Below, piece after piece: positions 35,633 through 44,501 of a stretch of DNA of 64,000 nucleotides. The position numbers were made by a program, and so were the translations under genes. Position 1 is the first letter of the stretch. Every line of letters begins with the position of its first letter. The stretch is from SG8-40 sp963792855 (GTDB lineage: Bacteria; Pseudomonadota; Gammaproteobacteria; Burkholderiales; Eutrophovitaceae). The notes under the pieces are model-generated. The model worked only from the letters and a program-made list of their open reading frames with translations. It searched no databases and was not told the DNA's origin. Location: assembly GCA_963792855.1 (NCBI GenBank), contig CAWBXZ010000001.1, positions 62,001 to 126,000 on the forward strand, read 5' to 3'.

Positions 35633-37261
35633 TCAGGCAACCGCATTGTCCTCGCGGATAAATTCAGCCGCCCGTTCGGCGATCATCATTGTCGGGGCAT
35701 TGGTGTTGCCCGATGTAATGCGTGGCATCACTGACGCATCGACGACGCGAAGATTGGCGATGCCGTGCACGCGAAGACGCGAGTCCACCACGGACATGCC
35801 GTCTTCTCCCATTTTGCAGGTGCCGACGGGATGAAAGATCGTGGTGCCGAGATCGCCGGCGGCGCGCATCAGTTGCTCTTCGGTCGCGACCTCCGGGCCG
35901 GGCAGGAATTCTTCCGGGTGGAACCGCTCGAGCGCCTTTGCCGCCATGATACGGCGGGTAAACTTGATCGAGTCGACCGCGACCTTTCTGTCCTCGTCCG
36001 TAGACAGGTAGTTGAGCTTGATCTGCGGATGCCGGTACGGGTCCGGGCTCTTGATCCGGACATGGCCGCGGCTGGTCGGCCGCAGGTTGCACACCGACGG
36101 TGTAATGGCCGGGAACGGGTCGAGCGGATCTCCGAACTTGTTGAGCGACAGCGGCTGTACGTGCCATTCGATGTTGGCGGAAGGTTGCGACGGGTCGCTC
36201 TTGGCGAAGGCGCCAAGCTGTGACGGCGGCATGGTGAGCGGGCCGGTCCGCGATACCAGGTACTCCAGTCCCATGGCCATCTTGCCCAGCAGCGTGCCGG
36301 CGCGGTCGTTCAGCGTAATGGTGTTGCTGACCTTGTACTGCATGCGTATTTGCAGATGATCGTGCAGGTTTTCACCGACGCCGGGCAATTCATGACGGAC
36401 ATCGATCCCGTGAGCGTGAAGCAGGGGGCCTGGCCCGATCCCGGATAATTGCAGAATCTGAGGCGAGCCGATCGAGCCTGCGGAAAGCAGGATCTCGCGT
36501 GACGCTTTGAAAACGCCGCTTTGCCCGCCATCGATGCGCACTTGCACACCGGTGGCGCGCCTGGTGCCGTCTCGCGTGTCAATGTGAAGCCGCTCGACGT
36601 GGGCGCGATTGACGATGGTGAGATTCTGGCGGTGCCTGACGGGTTTCAGGAAGCAGCGCACCGCATTCCAGCGCACACCGTTGCGTTGATTCATCTGAAA
36701 ATAGGCGTTCCCGAAATTGTCTCCGCGATTGAACTCGTCGATCCTGGGTATGCCGCATTCCTGCGCAGCGTCGCGCCAGGCATCGAGTATTTCCCAGTTC
36801 ACCCGCCGCTCCTGAACCGGCAGTTCACCGCCGGCGCCGTGGAATTCATCGGCGCCGTGCACATAGTCTTCCATGCCTGTGAAATAGGGCAGCACGTCGT
36901 CCCAACCCCAGTCGGGGTTGCCACTGTCGACCCAGCTCTGGTAGTCGCTACGCTGGCCCCGCATGTAAATCATTGCATTGATCGAGGTGCAGCCGCCCAT
37001 GACCTTGCCGCGCGCATAGCCGATGCTGCGCCCGTTCAGCCCGTCATCGGGTTCGATGCGATACATCCAGTCGGTGCGTGGATTGTTGATGGTGTAGAGA
37101 TAGCCGACGGGAATCGGAATCCAGAAATAGTTGTCCCCGGCACCGGCTTCGATCAACAGCACACGAATGTTCGGATCGGCGCTGAGCCGGTTCGCCAGTA
37201 CACAGCCGGCGGAACCGGCGCCAATCACAATGTAGTCGTACGTGCCCAGCTTGTCGGCCAT
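35633..37261 (-). CDS. GMC-family FAD oxidoreductase (choline dehydrogenase-like)
   Basis: A 542-residue GMC oxidoreductase. The N-terminus has YIVIGAGSAGCVLANRLS (FAD ADP-binding), then GRSIGYARGKVMGGCTSINAMIYMRG, the signature-2 block GSIGSPQILQLSGIGP, and the C-terminal catalytic region GTTIFHPVGTCKMG with the active-site His and NTNAPTMMIAERAAE. Such enzymes oxidise alcohols, often to aldehydes, using FAD; choline or another primary alcohol is typical, but this family is broad. GGAGGACGC directly precedes ATG 37261. It is followed by the small membrane protein gene. Confidence 0.85.
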   Translation of the reverse strand: MADKLGTYDYIVIGAGSAGCVLANRLSADPNIRVLLIEAGAGDNYFWIPIPVGYLYTINNPRTDWMYRIEPDDGLNGRSIGYARGKVMGGCTSINAMIYMRGQRSDYQSWVDSGNPDWGWDDVLPYFTGMEDYVHGADEFHGAGGELPVQERRVNWEILDAWRDAAQECGIPRIDEFNRGDNFGNAYFQMNQRNGVRWNAVRCFLKPVRHRQNLTIVNRAHVERLHIDTRDGTRRATGVQVRIDGGQSGVFKASREILLSAGSIGSPQILQLSGIGPGPLLHAHGIDVRHELPGVGENLHDHLQIRMQYKVSNTITLNDRAGTLLGKMAMGLEYLVSRTGPLTMPPSQLGAFAKSDPSQPSANIEWHVQPLSLNKFGDPLDPFPAITPSVCNLRPTSRGHVRIKSPDPYRHPQIKLNYLSTDEDRKVAVDSIKFTRRIMAAKALERFHPEEFLPGPEVATEEQLMRAAGDLGTTIFHPVGTCKMGEDGMSVVDSRLRVHGIANLRVVDASVMPRITSGNTNAPTMMIAERAAEFIREDNAVA

Positions 37262-37307
37262 GCGTCCTCCTTGGATACTTGTTGCTCTTTGCTGCGCGGG
37301 AATCGTC

Positions 37308-37754
37308 TCAGTGCTTCCTGGTGGTCTTGTCTTCCGGCGCGATCCAGGCATCGGCGAACATTTCGGCAAGGCTGTCGAGTTTCGTCGCTTCCAGGTAGAT
37401 CGAGAACACCACTGACGAGGAAATCGTCGCCGGCGAGCCCGGGCCCGTGCGCCTCAGTTTGCCTTCAAGGACGACGTGGCTGCGCATGGGCCGGCTCACC
37501 CTGAGCGCCAGTTCCTTGTTGCTCCTCGGGTTCCCCAGTGTCGCATCGTCACGTTCCCCGCGTGCCATCGCGTAGAGTTCTTCGATAAACCGTTCCGCCG
37601 CTGATCCGCGCACCCACACGTCCTGCTGGTCGCCGGTGAACCCGGCGCCGTAAACCGTCACTCTCAGACGCAGGTCCCCTGCGCCTGGCATGTCGGCCGC
37701 GACCGGTTCGTGCACTTCGATGTCGAGATAGGACTCTGCGTTGCCCAGTCTCAT
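37308..37754 (-). CDS. Hypothetical protein, 148 residues
   Basis: A soluble protein beginning MRLGNAESYLDIEVHEP, with beta-rich segments (LRLRVTVYGAGFTGDQQDVWVRG, FSIYLEATKLDSL) and a basic tail (EDKTTRKH). No signal peptide or known motif. The start ATG 37754 lies in an ATGA overlap with a 12-codon upstream ORF. It is 46 bases upstream of the GMC gene and co-directional, so they may be co-transcribed. It is divergent from the ABC transporter. I do not recognise the family. Confidence 0.55.
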   Translation of the reverse strand: MRLGNAESYLDIEVHEPVAADMPGAGDLRLRVTVYGAGFTGDQQDVWVRGSAAERFIEELYAMARGERDDATLGNPRSNKELALRVSRPMRSHVVLEGKLRRTGPGSPATISSSVVFSIYLEATKLDSLAEMFADAWIAPEDKTTRKH

Positions 37755-37789
37755 CGGCGTTGCGTGCGGTATTGAATCATTTCGGTCAT
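37751..37789 (-). other. Short upstream ORF, possible leader peptide or start extension
   Basis: A 12-codon reading frame, MTEMIQYRTQRR, whose stop overlaps the start of the 148-residue gene by four bases (ATGA). Such overlap allows translation coupling. Alternatively, one missing base would fuse it to the downstream frame and make it the real N-terminus. The upstream GAGAGATGGAACA is only a weak ribosome-binding site. Confidence 0.35.
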
Positions 37790-38102
37790 TGTTCCATCTC
37801 TCGTGTGAGGCTTGCCGGTGGCTGCCGTTTCGGCGAGTGCTCTGGCGGGCAAGCAAACCCTGGCCCGGCGTGGAGTAACAGTCAGCCACAGTATAAATGA
37901 GGGCAAGTCGGCCTGTATCGCGCCTCCCAACGAAGGCGCGCATGCGTTTGTGACGGTAGAATGCGGCGGGTTGGCCAGGCTGGCGGGCGGCAGCCGCCGC
38001 GAGCGGCGGCTTGCGAGTCCCGTACCCGGGCCGGGTGCTCTCTCTGTGGAGCTTCAGTGCACCCGAAACCGCAGGCGTGATGAAACGAACAATAAACCGG
38101 TA
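37790..38102. other. Divergent intergenic region with a GC-rich hairpin
   Basis: About 310 bases. A perfect 7-bp stem GCCGCCG (37993-37999) / CGGCGGC (38004-38010) with a CGAG loop, extended by a bulge to GCA/TGC, lies about 90 bases before the ABC ATPase start. It may be part of the 5' untranslated RNA of the ABC operon. No gene is supported. Confidence 0.4.
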
Positions 38103-38903
38103 ATGACCCAGACTGTGCTTGAACTGAACGACATCGCTTGCACTTTTCCAGGGCGTGACGGAGCTGCTTACACGGCGGTGGCCGAAGCCAGTCTCGTTGT
38201 AGCCGAAGGTGAATTCGTCTCGCTGGTCGGGCCCACAGGCTGCGGAAAATCGACCTTGCTCAATGTCGCCGCCGGTTTGCTCGCGCCGACAGCCGGCTCG
38301 GTCAGGATCTTCGGCCGGTTGCTGGACGGCATCAACGAACACGCCGGCTACCTGTTCCAGAGCGACGCGCTGTTGCCGTGGCGCACTGCGCGCGAGAACG
38401 TGATGGTCGGGCTCGAATTGCGCGGTGAGCAGAAACACAAGGCGAGGCAGAGCGCCGATGCCTGGCTGGCGCGGGTGCACCTGGCCGGGCATGGCGACAA
38501 GTACCCGCATGAGTTGTCGGGCGGCATGCGCAAGCGCGTGGCACTGGCGCAAACGCTCGTCATGAACCCGAAGATCCTGTTGATGGACGAACCGTTCTCC
38601 GCACTGGATGTGCAAACCCGCAGCCTGATGGAAAACGAGTTGCTCGATTTGTGGTCGCAGGATCGCAAGTCGGTGGTGTTCGTTACGCATGATCTTGAAG
38701 AAGCCATTTCGCTTTCGGACCGGGTGGTGGTGCTGTCGGCCGGGCCGGCGAGCCGCCCAATTGGCGAGTTTCCGATTCACTTGCCGCGCCCGCGCGATGT
38801 TTCCGAGATCCGGATGACGCCGCAGTTTCTTGAGTTGCACAGGACCATCTGGGACGCACTCAAGGTGGAAGTGCAGAAAACGCACGCGAAGGCAGGTGTT
38901 TGA
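38103..38903 (+). CDS. ABC transporter ATP-binding protein (NitT/TauT family)
   Basis: A 266-residue ATPase with Walker A GPTGCGKST, Q-loop YLFQSDALLPW, signature ELSGGMRKRVALAQTL, Walker B LLMDEPFSALD and the H-loop VTHDLEEA. YLFQ-DALLPWRTARENV is typical of the nitrate/sulfonate/taurine importer family. It overlaps the permease start by three bases (TGATG at 38901-38905), so they are coupled. No periplasmic binding protein gene is adjacent, which is unusual for this family. ATG 38103. Confidence 0.85.
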   Translation: MTQTVLELNDIACTFPGRDGAAYTAVAEASLVVAEGEFVSLVGPTGCGKSTLLNVAAGLLAPTAGSVRIFGRLLDGINEHAGYLFQSDALLPWRTARENVMVGLELRGEQKHKARQSADAWLARVHLAGHGDKYPHELSGGMRKRVALAQTLVMNPKILLMDEPFSALDVQTRSLMENELLDLWSQDRKSVVFVTHDLEEAISLSDRVVVLSAGPASRPIGEFPIHLPRPRDVSEIRMTPQFLELHRTIWDALKVEVQKTHAKAGV

Positions 38904-39676
38904 TGTTGCGTCGGCGCATCGCGGTGTTTCAGGTTCTGTTGCTGGTTACATTGTTTGTGATCTGGGACCTTCTCACGCGGACCGAAATTCTTCCGCCCTT
39001 TTTCTTCGGCGAACCGCTGGTCGTGCTACAGCGTGTTTGGGAATGGTTCAGCGGCGGCACGATCTACAAGCATCTGGCGGTGACGCTGGTTGAAACGCTG
39101 TTGGCATTTGTGATCGGCACCGTCGCTGGCCTGGTTTTCGGACTGTGGCTGGCGCTGTCGAAAACCGCGTCGATCTTGCTCGACCCGTATATCAAGGCGT
39201 TCAATTCGATGCCGCGCGTTATCCTGGCACCGATATTTGCGGTGTGGTTCGGCCTCGGTATCTGGTCCAAGGTGTTGCTTGGCGTGACACTGGTTTTCTT
39301 CATCGTGTTTTTCAGTGTCTATCACGGCGTGCGCGAAGTGAACCCCGTGCTGGTAGCGAATGCACGAATGCTGGGCGCTTCGAAGAGGCAGTTGTTGCGC
39401 TACGTTTATATTCCGAGCGCGACCGCCTGGGTGTTTTCCAGCCTGCATGCCGCCGTTGGCATGGCTTTCGTCGGCGCGGTAATCGGTGAATACCTGGGGT
39501 CGGCCCGAGGCGTGGGTTACCTGATTCTGCAAGCCGAAGGCGTGTTCGACATCAATACCGTATTTGCCGGCGTGCTGGTGCTCACCGTGTGCGCCTTGTT
39601 GCTCGACCGCATCGTCACCGTAGCCGAAAGGCGCCTGCTGCGATGGCGCCCGGGGCAAGTTGGCAGCCAGGGCTGA
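38903..39676 (+). CDS. ABC transporter permease (NitT/TauT family)
   Basis: A 257-residue protein with six membrane segments. It has the EAA loop of ABC importers, ARMLGASKRQLLRYVYIPSA, and the family-typical FNSMPRVILAPIFAVWFGLG and AVIGEYLGSARGVGYLI. This closely follows SsuC/TauC. It pairs with the upstream ATPase. With no binding protein in the operon, the substrate (aliphatic sulfonate, taurine, nitrate, pyrimidine precursor, etc.) cannot be assigned; a distant gene may supply it. Confidence 0.85.
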   Translation: MLRRRIAVFQVLLLVTLFVIWDLLTRTEILPPFFFGEPLVVLQRVWEWFSGGTIYKHLAVTLVETLLAFVIGTVAGLVFGLWLALSKTASILLDPYIKAFNSMPRVILAPIFAVWFGLGIWSKVLLGVTLVFFIVFFSVYHGVREVNPVLVANARMLGASKRQLLRYVYIPSATAWVFSSLHAAVGMAFVGAVIGEYLGSARGVGYLILQAEGVFDINTVFAGVLVLTVCALLLDRIVTVAERRLLRWRPGQVGSQG

Positions 39677-39722
39677 CACACTGCCGGCGAACCGGACCAG
39701 CACCATTTCTGACAGGTAAAGA

Positions 39723-41444
39723 GTGGATTTCGCAAATCATGCCGTACTGATCGGTGCCGTGCTGGTGATGCTCAGCATCCTCGCCAGCATCGTTGCACAG
39801 CGCACCGGCGCTCCGTTGTTGCTGGTGTTTCTCGGTATCGGCATGATGGCCGGCGTCGAAGGGGCCGGTGGTATCGGTTTCCACAGTTTCGAGGCGGCAT
39901 ATCTGGTTGGCACCATTGCGCTGGCCGTCATCCTTTTCGACGGGGGGATGCGCACGCGGGCAGAGAGTTCGCGTGTCGGTTTGCGTCCGGCGTTGTCGCT
40001 CGCAACTGTTGGCGTCGTAATGACGGCCGGTATTGTCGGCGCGGCGGCCAGTTGGCTGCTTGACTTCGACTGGCGCCAGGGATTGTTGATCGGCGCAATC
40101 GTCGGGTCGACCGATGCCGCAGCGGTGTTCTCGCTTTTGCATTCGCGCGGAATGCACCTCAAGCAGCGCGTTGGCACGACGCTGGAAATCGAATCCGGTT
40201 GCAACGACCCGATGGCCGTCTTTTTGACATTGGTATTCGTTACTGCGGTGCAGACTGGCGCTACCGCGATTGAAGCCTCGGTCATCGGCAATTTCGTATA
40301 TCAGTTCGGCCTGGGCGCGTTGATCGGGTTCGGCGGGGGACGAGCGCTTGCCTGGCTGATCTCGCGTGTCAATCTGACTGTCGGCTTGTATCCACTGCTC
40401 GCCGCGGCCGGCGGACTGACTGTTTACGGATTGACGACGGTGGCGGGAGCGAGTGGTTTTCTGGCGATCTACATTGCCGGGCTGGTACTTGGCAATACCC
40501 GAATGCATGCGGCCAACAACATTCGCCGGGTGCACGACGGGCTGGCCTGGCTGTCGCAAATCACCCTGTTTCTGATGCTGGGTTTGCTGGTCACGCCAAG
40601 CGCGCTGTTTTCCACCTGGCACGTGGGACTGCTGGTCGCGGCGGTACTGATTTTCATCGCTCGTCCGCTGGCCGTGTGGGTCAGCCTGTTGCCGTTTTAT
40701 TTCCCGTGGCGCGAGCAGATGTTTATCAGCTGGGTGGGATTGCGCGGCGCGGTGCCGATTGTATTGGCGACCTTTCCGGTGCTCGGCGGCATCGCCGGCG
40801 GCCAGCTGTATTTCAATATCGCGTTCTTTGTCGTCCTCGCCTCGTTGCTGATACAGGGATGGACGGTGGCACCGCTGGCGGAAAAACTGCGGCTCCGGCT
40901 GCCGCGCGAGCACGCGCCCTACTATTCCGAAAGCCTGGAAGTGCCGGGGCATTCGGACCTGATGATCGTCGGCTACCGCATCGCTGCCCAGAGCCCCGCC
41001 GTGGGCCATCGCATCGGCGAGCTGATGCTGCCCGAGGACGTGCGCATCGTGGCTGCCTTTCGCCAGGGAAAGGCAATCGAGGCGTTGGCGCATTTCGCGG
41101 TAGCGGCGAACGATTTTCTGTACGTGATTACGCCGCAGGAGCACGCCCATCTGGTGGATCAGATGCTGGTGCCCGTCGATGACGCGGAAGTGCACGAGCA
41201 GGCCGCTTACTTCGGGGACTTCACGCTCAACGGCGACGCCCGAATGGAAGAGGTTGCAGGCATGTACGGGGCCAGTGTGCCGCCGCTCGCAAAAGGCCTG
41301 ACTCTGGCGGAGTTCCTGGATCGCCGGTTCCACAAGCGCTGCGTGGTCGGCGATCGCGTTTTTCTCGGTGCAATGGAACTGGTGGTGCGCGAGATGGACA
41401 ACGGGACCGTCAACAAGGTCGGTGTGCGGGTTCTGCGCCGCTGA
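39723..41444 (+). CDS. Monovalent cation/proton antiporter (NhaP2/CvrA-like)
   Basis: A 573-residue protein with about 12 membrane segments of the CPA1 type: VFLGIGMMAG, GSTDAAAVFSLL, ESGCNDPMAVFL (ND in the ion path), FISWVGLRGAVPIVLA and a C-terminal soluble region with TrkA_C-like (GHRIGELMLPEDVRIVAAFRQ) and CorC_HlyC-like segments. The length (E. coli NhaP2 578) and domain order match potassium/proton antiporter NhaP2. GTG 39723 is chosen with AGGTAAAG just upstream. It probably protects against high potassium at alkaline pH. Confidence 0.85.
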   Translation: MDFANHAVLIGAVLVMLSILASIVAQRTGAPLLLVFLGIGMMAGVEGAGGIGFHSFEAAYLVGTIALAVILFDGGMRTRAESSRVGLRPALSLATVGVVMTAGIVGAAASWLLDFDWRQGLLIGAIVGSTDAAAVFSLLHSRGMHLKQRVGTTLEIESGCNDPMAVFLTLVFVTAVQTGATAIEASVIGNFVYQFGLGALIGFGGGRALAWLISRVNLTVGLYPLLAAAGGLTVYGLTTVAGASGFLAIYIAGLVLGNTRMHAANNIRRVHDGLAWLSQITLFLMLGLLVTPSALFSTWHVGLLVAAVLIFIARPLAVWVSLLPFYFPWREQMFISWVGLRGAVPIVLATFPVLGGIAGGQLYFNIAFFVVLASLLIQGWTVAPLAEKLRLRLPREHAPYYSESLEVPGHSDLMIVGYRIAAQSPAVGHRIGELMLPEDVRIVAAFRQGKAIEALAHFAVAANDFLYVITPQEHAHLVDQMLVPVDDAEVHEQAAYFGDFTLNGDARMEEVAGMYGASVPPLAKGLTLAEFLDRRFHKRCVVGDRVFLGAMELVVREMDNGTVNKVGVRVLRR

Positions 41445-41629
41445 CCGTGTTCTGTCCCGAACAGTGATACGCCGTTCATTCTCATGCGACGCGGATTCGT
41501 TGGCGCAGCGTTTTCAACACCCGTGCGTGGTGCGACTACGACATGAGAGGGCGAGCCTGTCACAATAGGCACATGGACGCTTTGACAGGCAGGCGCCCGC
41601 CCGGAACCAATTGAAGGCTTGGGACAAAC

Positions 41630-42832
41630 ATGGCAGAGGCATTCATTTGTGCAGCAGTACGAACCCCGATCGGCCGATACGGCGGTGCGCTGTCATCGGT
41701 GCGGACCGATGATCTGGCAGCCATCCCGTTGAAGGCGCTCAGCGATCGCCACGCGACGGTCGACTGGGAGGCGCTCGATGACGTCGTTTTCGGCTGCGCC
41801 AATCAGGCCGGCGAAGACAATCGTAATGTTGCGCGGATGGCGCTGCTGCTCGCCGGATTGCCGGAGGCCGTTCCCGGGGCCACGGTCAATCGTCTGTGCG
41901 GGTCCGGGATGGATGCTGTGGGCATTGCTGCGCGCGCCATCAAGTCCGGGGAGGCGCAGCTGATGATTGCTGGCGGCGTCGAGAGCATGTCACGCGCGCC
42001 ATTCGTGATGCCGAAAGCGGCAAGCGCGTTCTCCCGCAGCAATGCGGTGTACGACACGACCATCGGCTGGCGCTTTGTCAATCCACTGATGCAGCGCCTG
42101 TATGGCACCGATTCGATGCCGGAAACGGCAGAGAACGTTGCCGCCGACTACGGTATTTCGCGTACTGACCAGGATAGTTTTGCCCTGCGCTCTCAGCAAA
42201 AAGCCGCGCAGGCGCAGGCCAATGGCCGGTTGGCGAAGGAGATCGTGTCGGTCAGTGTGCCGCAACGCAAAGGCGATCCACTGATTGTCCAGCACGACGA
42301 GCATCCACGCGCGACCTCGATGGAGGAACTGGCAAGACTGAAGGGCGTGGTCACCGCGGATGGCACGGTCACGCCGGGCAATGCGTCCGGCGTCAACGAC
42401 GGCGCCTGTGCCCTCGTCCTGGCCAGTGAAACAGCGATGAAGCAGCACGCACTGACGCCGATGGCCCGCGTGGTGGCGGTCGCAACCGCCGGGTGCGCGC
42501 CGCGCATCATGGGTATCGGGCCGGTGCCCGCGACGCGAAAACTGCTGTCGCTGACGGGCATCAAGCTCGATGCGGTTGATGTGATCGAACTGAACGAAGC
42601 GTTCGCGGCGCAAGGTCTGGCGGTGTTACGCGAACTTGGCGTGAAGGACGACGATCCTCGAGTCAATCCCAATGGCGGCGCCATCGCCCTCGGTCATCCG
42701 CTCGGCATGAGCGGCGCGAGGCTGGTGACTACGGCAGTACATGAATTGCAGCAGAGCAAGGGGCGCTATGCGCTGGCGACGATGTGTATTGGCGTCGGAC
42801 AGGGCATCGCCGCAATGATCGAGCGAGTCTGA
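41630..42832 (+). CDS. Thiolase, probably 3-oxoadipyl-CoA thiolase (PcaF-like)
   Basis: A 400-residue thiolase with Cys90 in RLCGSGM, the NEAFAAQ motif, GGAIALGHP (active-site His) and CIGVGQG (second Cys). IMGIGPVPATRKLL and the CIGVGQGIA end are typical of the PcaF/PaaJ subgroup, which cleaves 3-oxoadipyl-CoA to succinyl-CoA and acetyl-CoA at the end of aromatic degradation. Ordinary beta-oxidation thiolases are less similar. It is 31 bases upstream of an intradiol ring-cleavage dioxygenase, which supports an aromatic-catabolic role. No ribosome-binding site is obvious before ATG 41630. Confidence 0.8.
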   Translation: MAEAFICAAVRTPIGRYGGALSSVRTDDLAAIPLKALSDRHATVDWEALDDVVFGCANQAGEDNRNVARMALLLAGLPEAVPGATVNRLCGSGMDAVGIAARAIKSGEAQLMIAGGVESMSRAPFVMPKAASAFSRSNAVYDTTIGWRFVNPLMQRLYGTDSMPETAENVAADYGISRTDQDSFALRSQQKAAQAQANGRLAKEIVSVSVPQRKGDPLIVQHDEHPRATSMEELARLKGVVTADGTVTPGNASGVNDGACALVLASETAMKQHALTPMARVVAVATAGCAPRIMGIGPVPATRKLLSLTGIKLDAVDVIELNEAFAAQGLAVLRELGVKDDDPRVNPNGGAIALGHPLGMSGARLVTTAVHELQQSKGRYALATMCIGVGQGIAAMIERV

Positions 42833-42863
42833 CCGGGGCGTAATCGATTGGAAGGGGGGGCTC

Positions 42864-43739
42864 ATGCAGGACCGAACAGCACAGGATTTGACCCGGGCGG
42901 TGCTGGCAAGGCTGGACGGCACGTCCGACGCGCGTTTCAAACAGATCATGACCTGCCTCGTGACGCACCTGCACGATTTTGTACGAGAGACGGAGTTGTC
43001 CGAGTCGGAGTGGGCGGAGGCAATCCGGTTCCTGACCGCAACCGGACAGAAATGCGACGACAGGCGCCAGGAGTTCATACTGCTGTCCGATACGCTTGGC
43101 ATTTCAATGCTGGTCGATGCGATCAATCATCGAAAGCCGGCCGGCGCGACCGAGTCGACGGTGCTCGGCCCGTTCCATGTTCAGGGAGCACCTGAAATGC
43201 CAAATGGTGCCAACATTGCCGAGGGAGTCCCTGGTGAGCCGGTTCTTTTCTCGGGCAAGGTAACGGCAACCGATGGCAAAGCGATTCCGGGCGCAACACT
43301 GGACGTTTGGTCTACGGATGGCGAAGGGCAGTACGACGTGCAGCGCCCGGGCAACGAAACGCGTGCGCGTGGCCGGATCAACTGCGATGCGCAAGGCCGT
43401 TACGCATTCTGGACCGTCAAGCCGGTCAGTTATCCGATTCCCGTCGACGGTCCGGTCGGGAAAATGCTGCTCAAGATGGGGCGGCATCCTTACCGTCCCG
43501 CGCATACGCACATGATCGTGTCGGCACCCGGATTCGAGCCGGTGACAACGCACCTGTTCGTCAGGGGAGACCCTTACCTCGAGTCGGACGCGGTATTCGC
43601 GGTGAAGGACTCTTTGGTGGTCGATTTTGTCTCGCACGAGCCGGGCGTCGCGCCTGATGGCCGCAACGTTGAAAAGTCCTGGTGGTCGGTTCAATATGAT
43701 TTCGGGCTGTCGAGGGCGGTTCCCGCTGGCGGTCGATGA
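42864..43739 (+). CDS. Intradiol ring-cleavage dioxygenase (hydroxyquinol/catechol 1,2-dioxygenase type)
   Basis: A 291-residue enzyme. The N-terminal helical dimerisation domain (about 1-100) precedes the beta-sandwich with all four Fe(III) ligands: Tyr157 (GEGQYDVQ), Tyr190 (VSYPIPVDGP), His214 and His216 (RPAHTHMIV). The PIPVDGPVGKML motif is characteristic of the hydroxyquinol/chlorocatechol branch. It opens an aromatic ring between two hydroxyls to give a muconate or maleylacetate. It is transcribed with the upstream thiolase. Maleylacetate reductase and the other middle genes of the pathway are not present nearby. Confidence 0.85.
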   Translation: MQDRTAQDLTRAVLARLDGTSDARFKQIMTCLVTHLHDFVRETELSESEWAEAIRFLTATGQKCDDRRQEFILLSDTLGISMLVDAINHRKPAGATESTVLGPFHVQGAPEMPNGANIAEGVPGEPVLFSGKVTATDGKAIPGATLDVWSTDGEGQYDVQRPGNETRARGRINCDAQGRYAFWTVKPVSYPIPVDGPVGKMLLKMGRHPYRPAHTHMIVSAPGFEPVTTHLFVRGDPYLESDAVFAVKDSLVVDFVSHEPGVAPDGRNVEKSWWSVQYDFGLSRAVPAGGR

Positions 43740-43869
43740 CTTGCCGTGGTTCCCTGCATGGCGAAGCTGTGATTGAGCGGGACGGTGCAGCCAGGGGCGG
43801 TGTGCATGCCGGTGGTGCGGGTCAGTGGCCATGTTTGCGGCTGCCGTATTGTTGCAGGAGGAGGTTGGT

Positions 43870-44460
43870 ATGCAGCACGAAGCGATATCCCTGATCAAGG
43901 CCGAACACCGCGCGCTTGCCGCGGTCATCGATGCAATGACCCACGTGGTGCGCAAGGCCGGGGAAACCGGCAAGGACCCGGATTTCAGATTGCTGCACGC
44001 GATGCTCTATTATCTGCGCGAGTTTCCCGAACGGCGCCATCACCCGAGCGAGGACGCGTCGCTGTTTGCGTTGCTGATGCAACGGTGCAGTGCGGCGGAT
44101 GAGATCATCCGCGAACTGGAGGCAGAGCATGACCTGGGTGAGTCGATGCTGGCGATGCTGACGGTTGCCCTGAGTACCTGGGAGGCCGGACGCCCCGACG
44201 GTGTGAGCCGATTTGCTGCCGCGCTGAAACGCTTCAGCGAGTTCTACTGGCGGCATATGGACGCCGAAGAAAACCAGGTGCTGCCGATCGCCCAGAAAGA
44301 ACTGACCGAAGAAGACTGGCGTCAGGTCAGGGACACCTTTGCCACCCATGCCGATCCGTTGCTTGGCAAACGGCTCGGCGACGAGTTTGACGCGTTGTTT
44401 TCCGATATCGTGTTGATGACGCCGGCGCCGATCGGTCTGGGCGAACCGCGCCGTTCCTGA
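43870..44460 (+). CDS. Hemerythrin-domain protein
   Basis: A 196-residue protein with a four-helix hemerythrin-like pattern: EAISLIKAEHRAL, ERRHHPSEDASLF, ELEAEHDLGE and WRHMDAEENQVLP, which give the His/Glu/Asp ligands of a di-iron site. Hemerythrin-like proteins bind oxygen or sense iron or oxygen. GGAGGAGGTTGGT precedes ATG 43870, so I prefer it over an upstream start. It lies downstream of the oxygen-dependent dioxygenase, so an oxygen-supply or sensing role is plausible but only inferred. Confidence 0.75.
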   Translation: MQHEAISLIKAEHRALAAVIDAMTHVVRKAGETGKDPDFRLLHAMLYYLREFPERRHHPSEDASLFALLMQRCSAADEIIRELEAEHDLGESMLAMLTVALSTWEAGRPDGVSRFAAALKRFSEFYWRHMDAEENQVLPIAQKELTEEDWRQVRDTFATHADPLLGKRLGDEFDALFSDIVLMTPAPIGLGEPRRS

Positions 44461-44501
44461 TGCCCGGCCGCGCCTGTCTGGCGGGTGTCATTACGCCGGC
44501 T

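Noticed and set aside
37308..38885. 525-codon open frame on the minus strand across the ABC ATPase gene
   Set aside because: Only its 3' third (37308-37754) looks like a protein. The rest is antisense to a perfectly conserved ABC ATPase and is rich in Arg/His/Gln as expected for a shadow frame.
39615..41333. 572-codon open frame on the minus strand under the antiporter gene
   Set aside because: Antisense to the NhaP2-like gene, composition dominated by Gln/His/Arg and no domain pattern; the sense strand has a full-length conserved protein.
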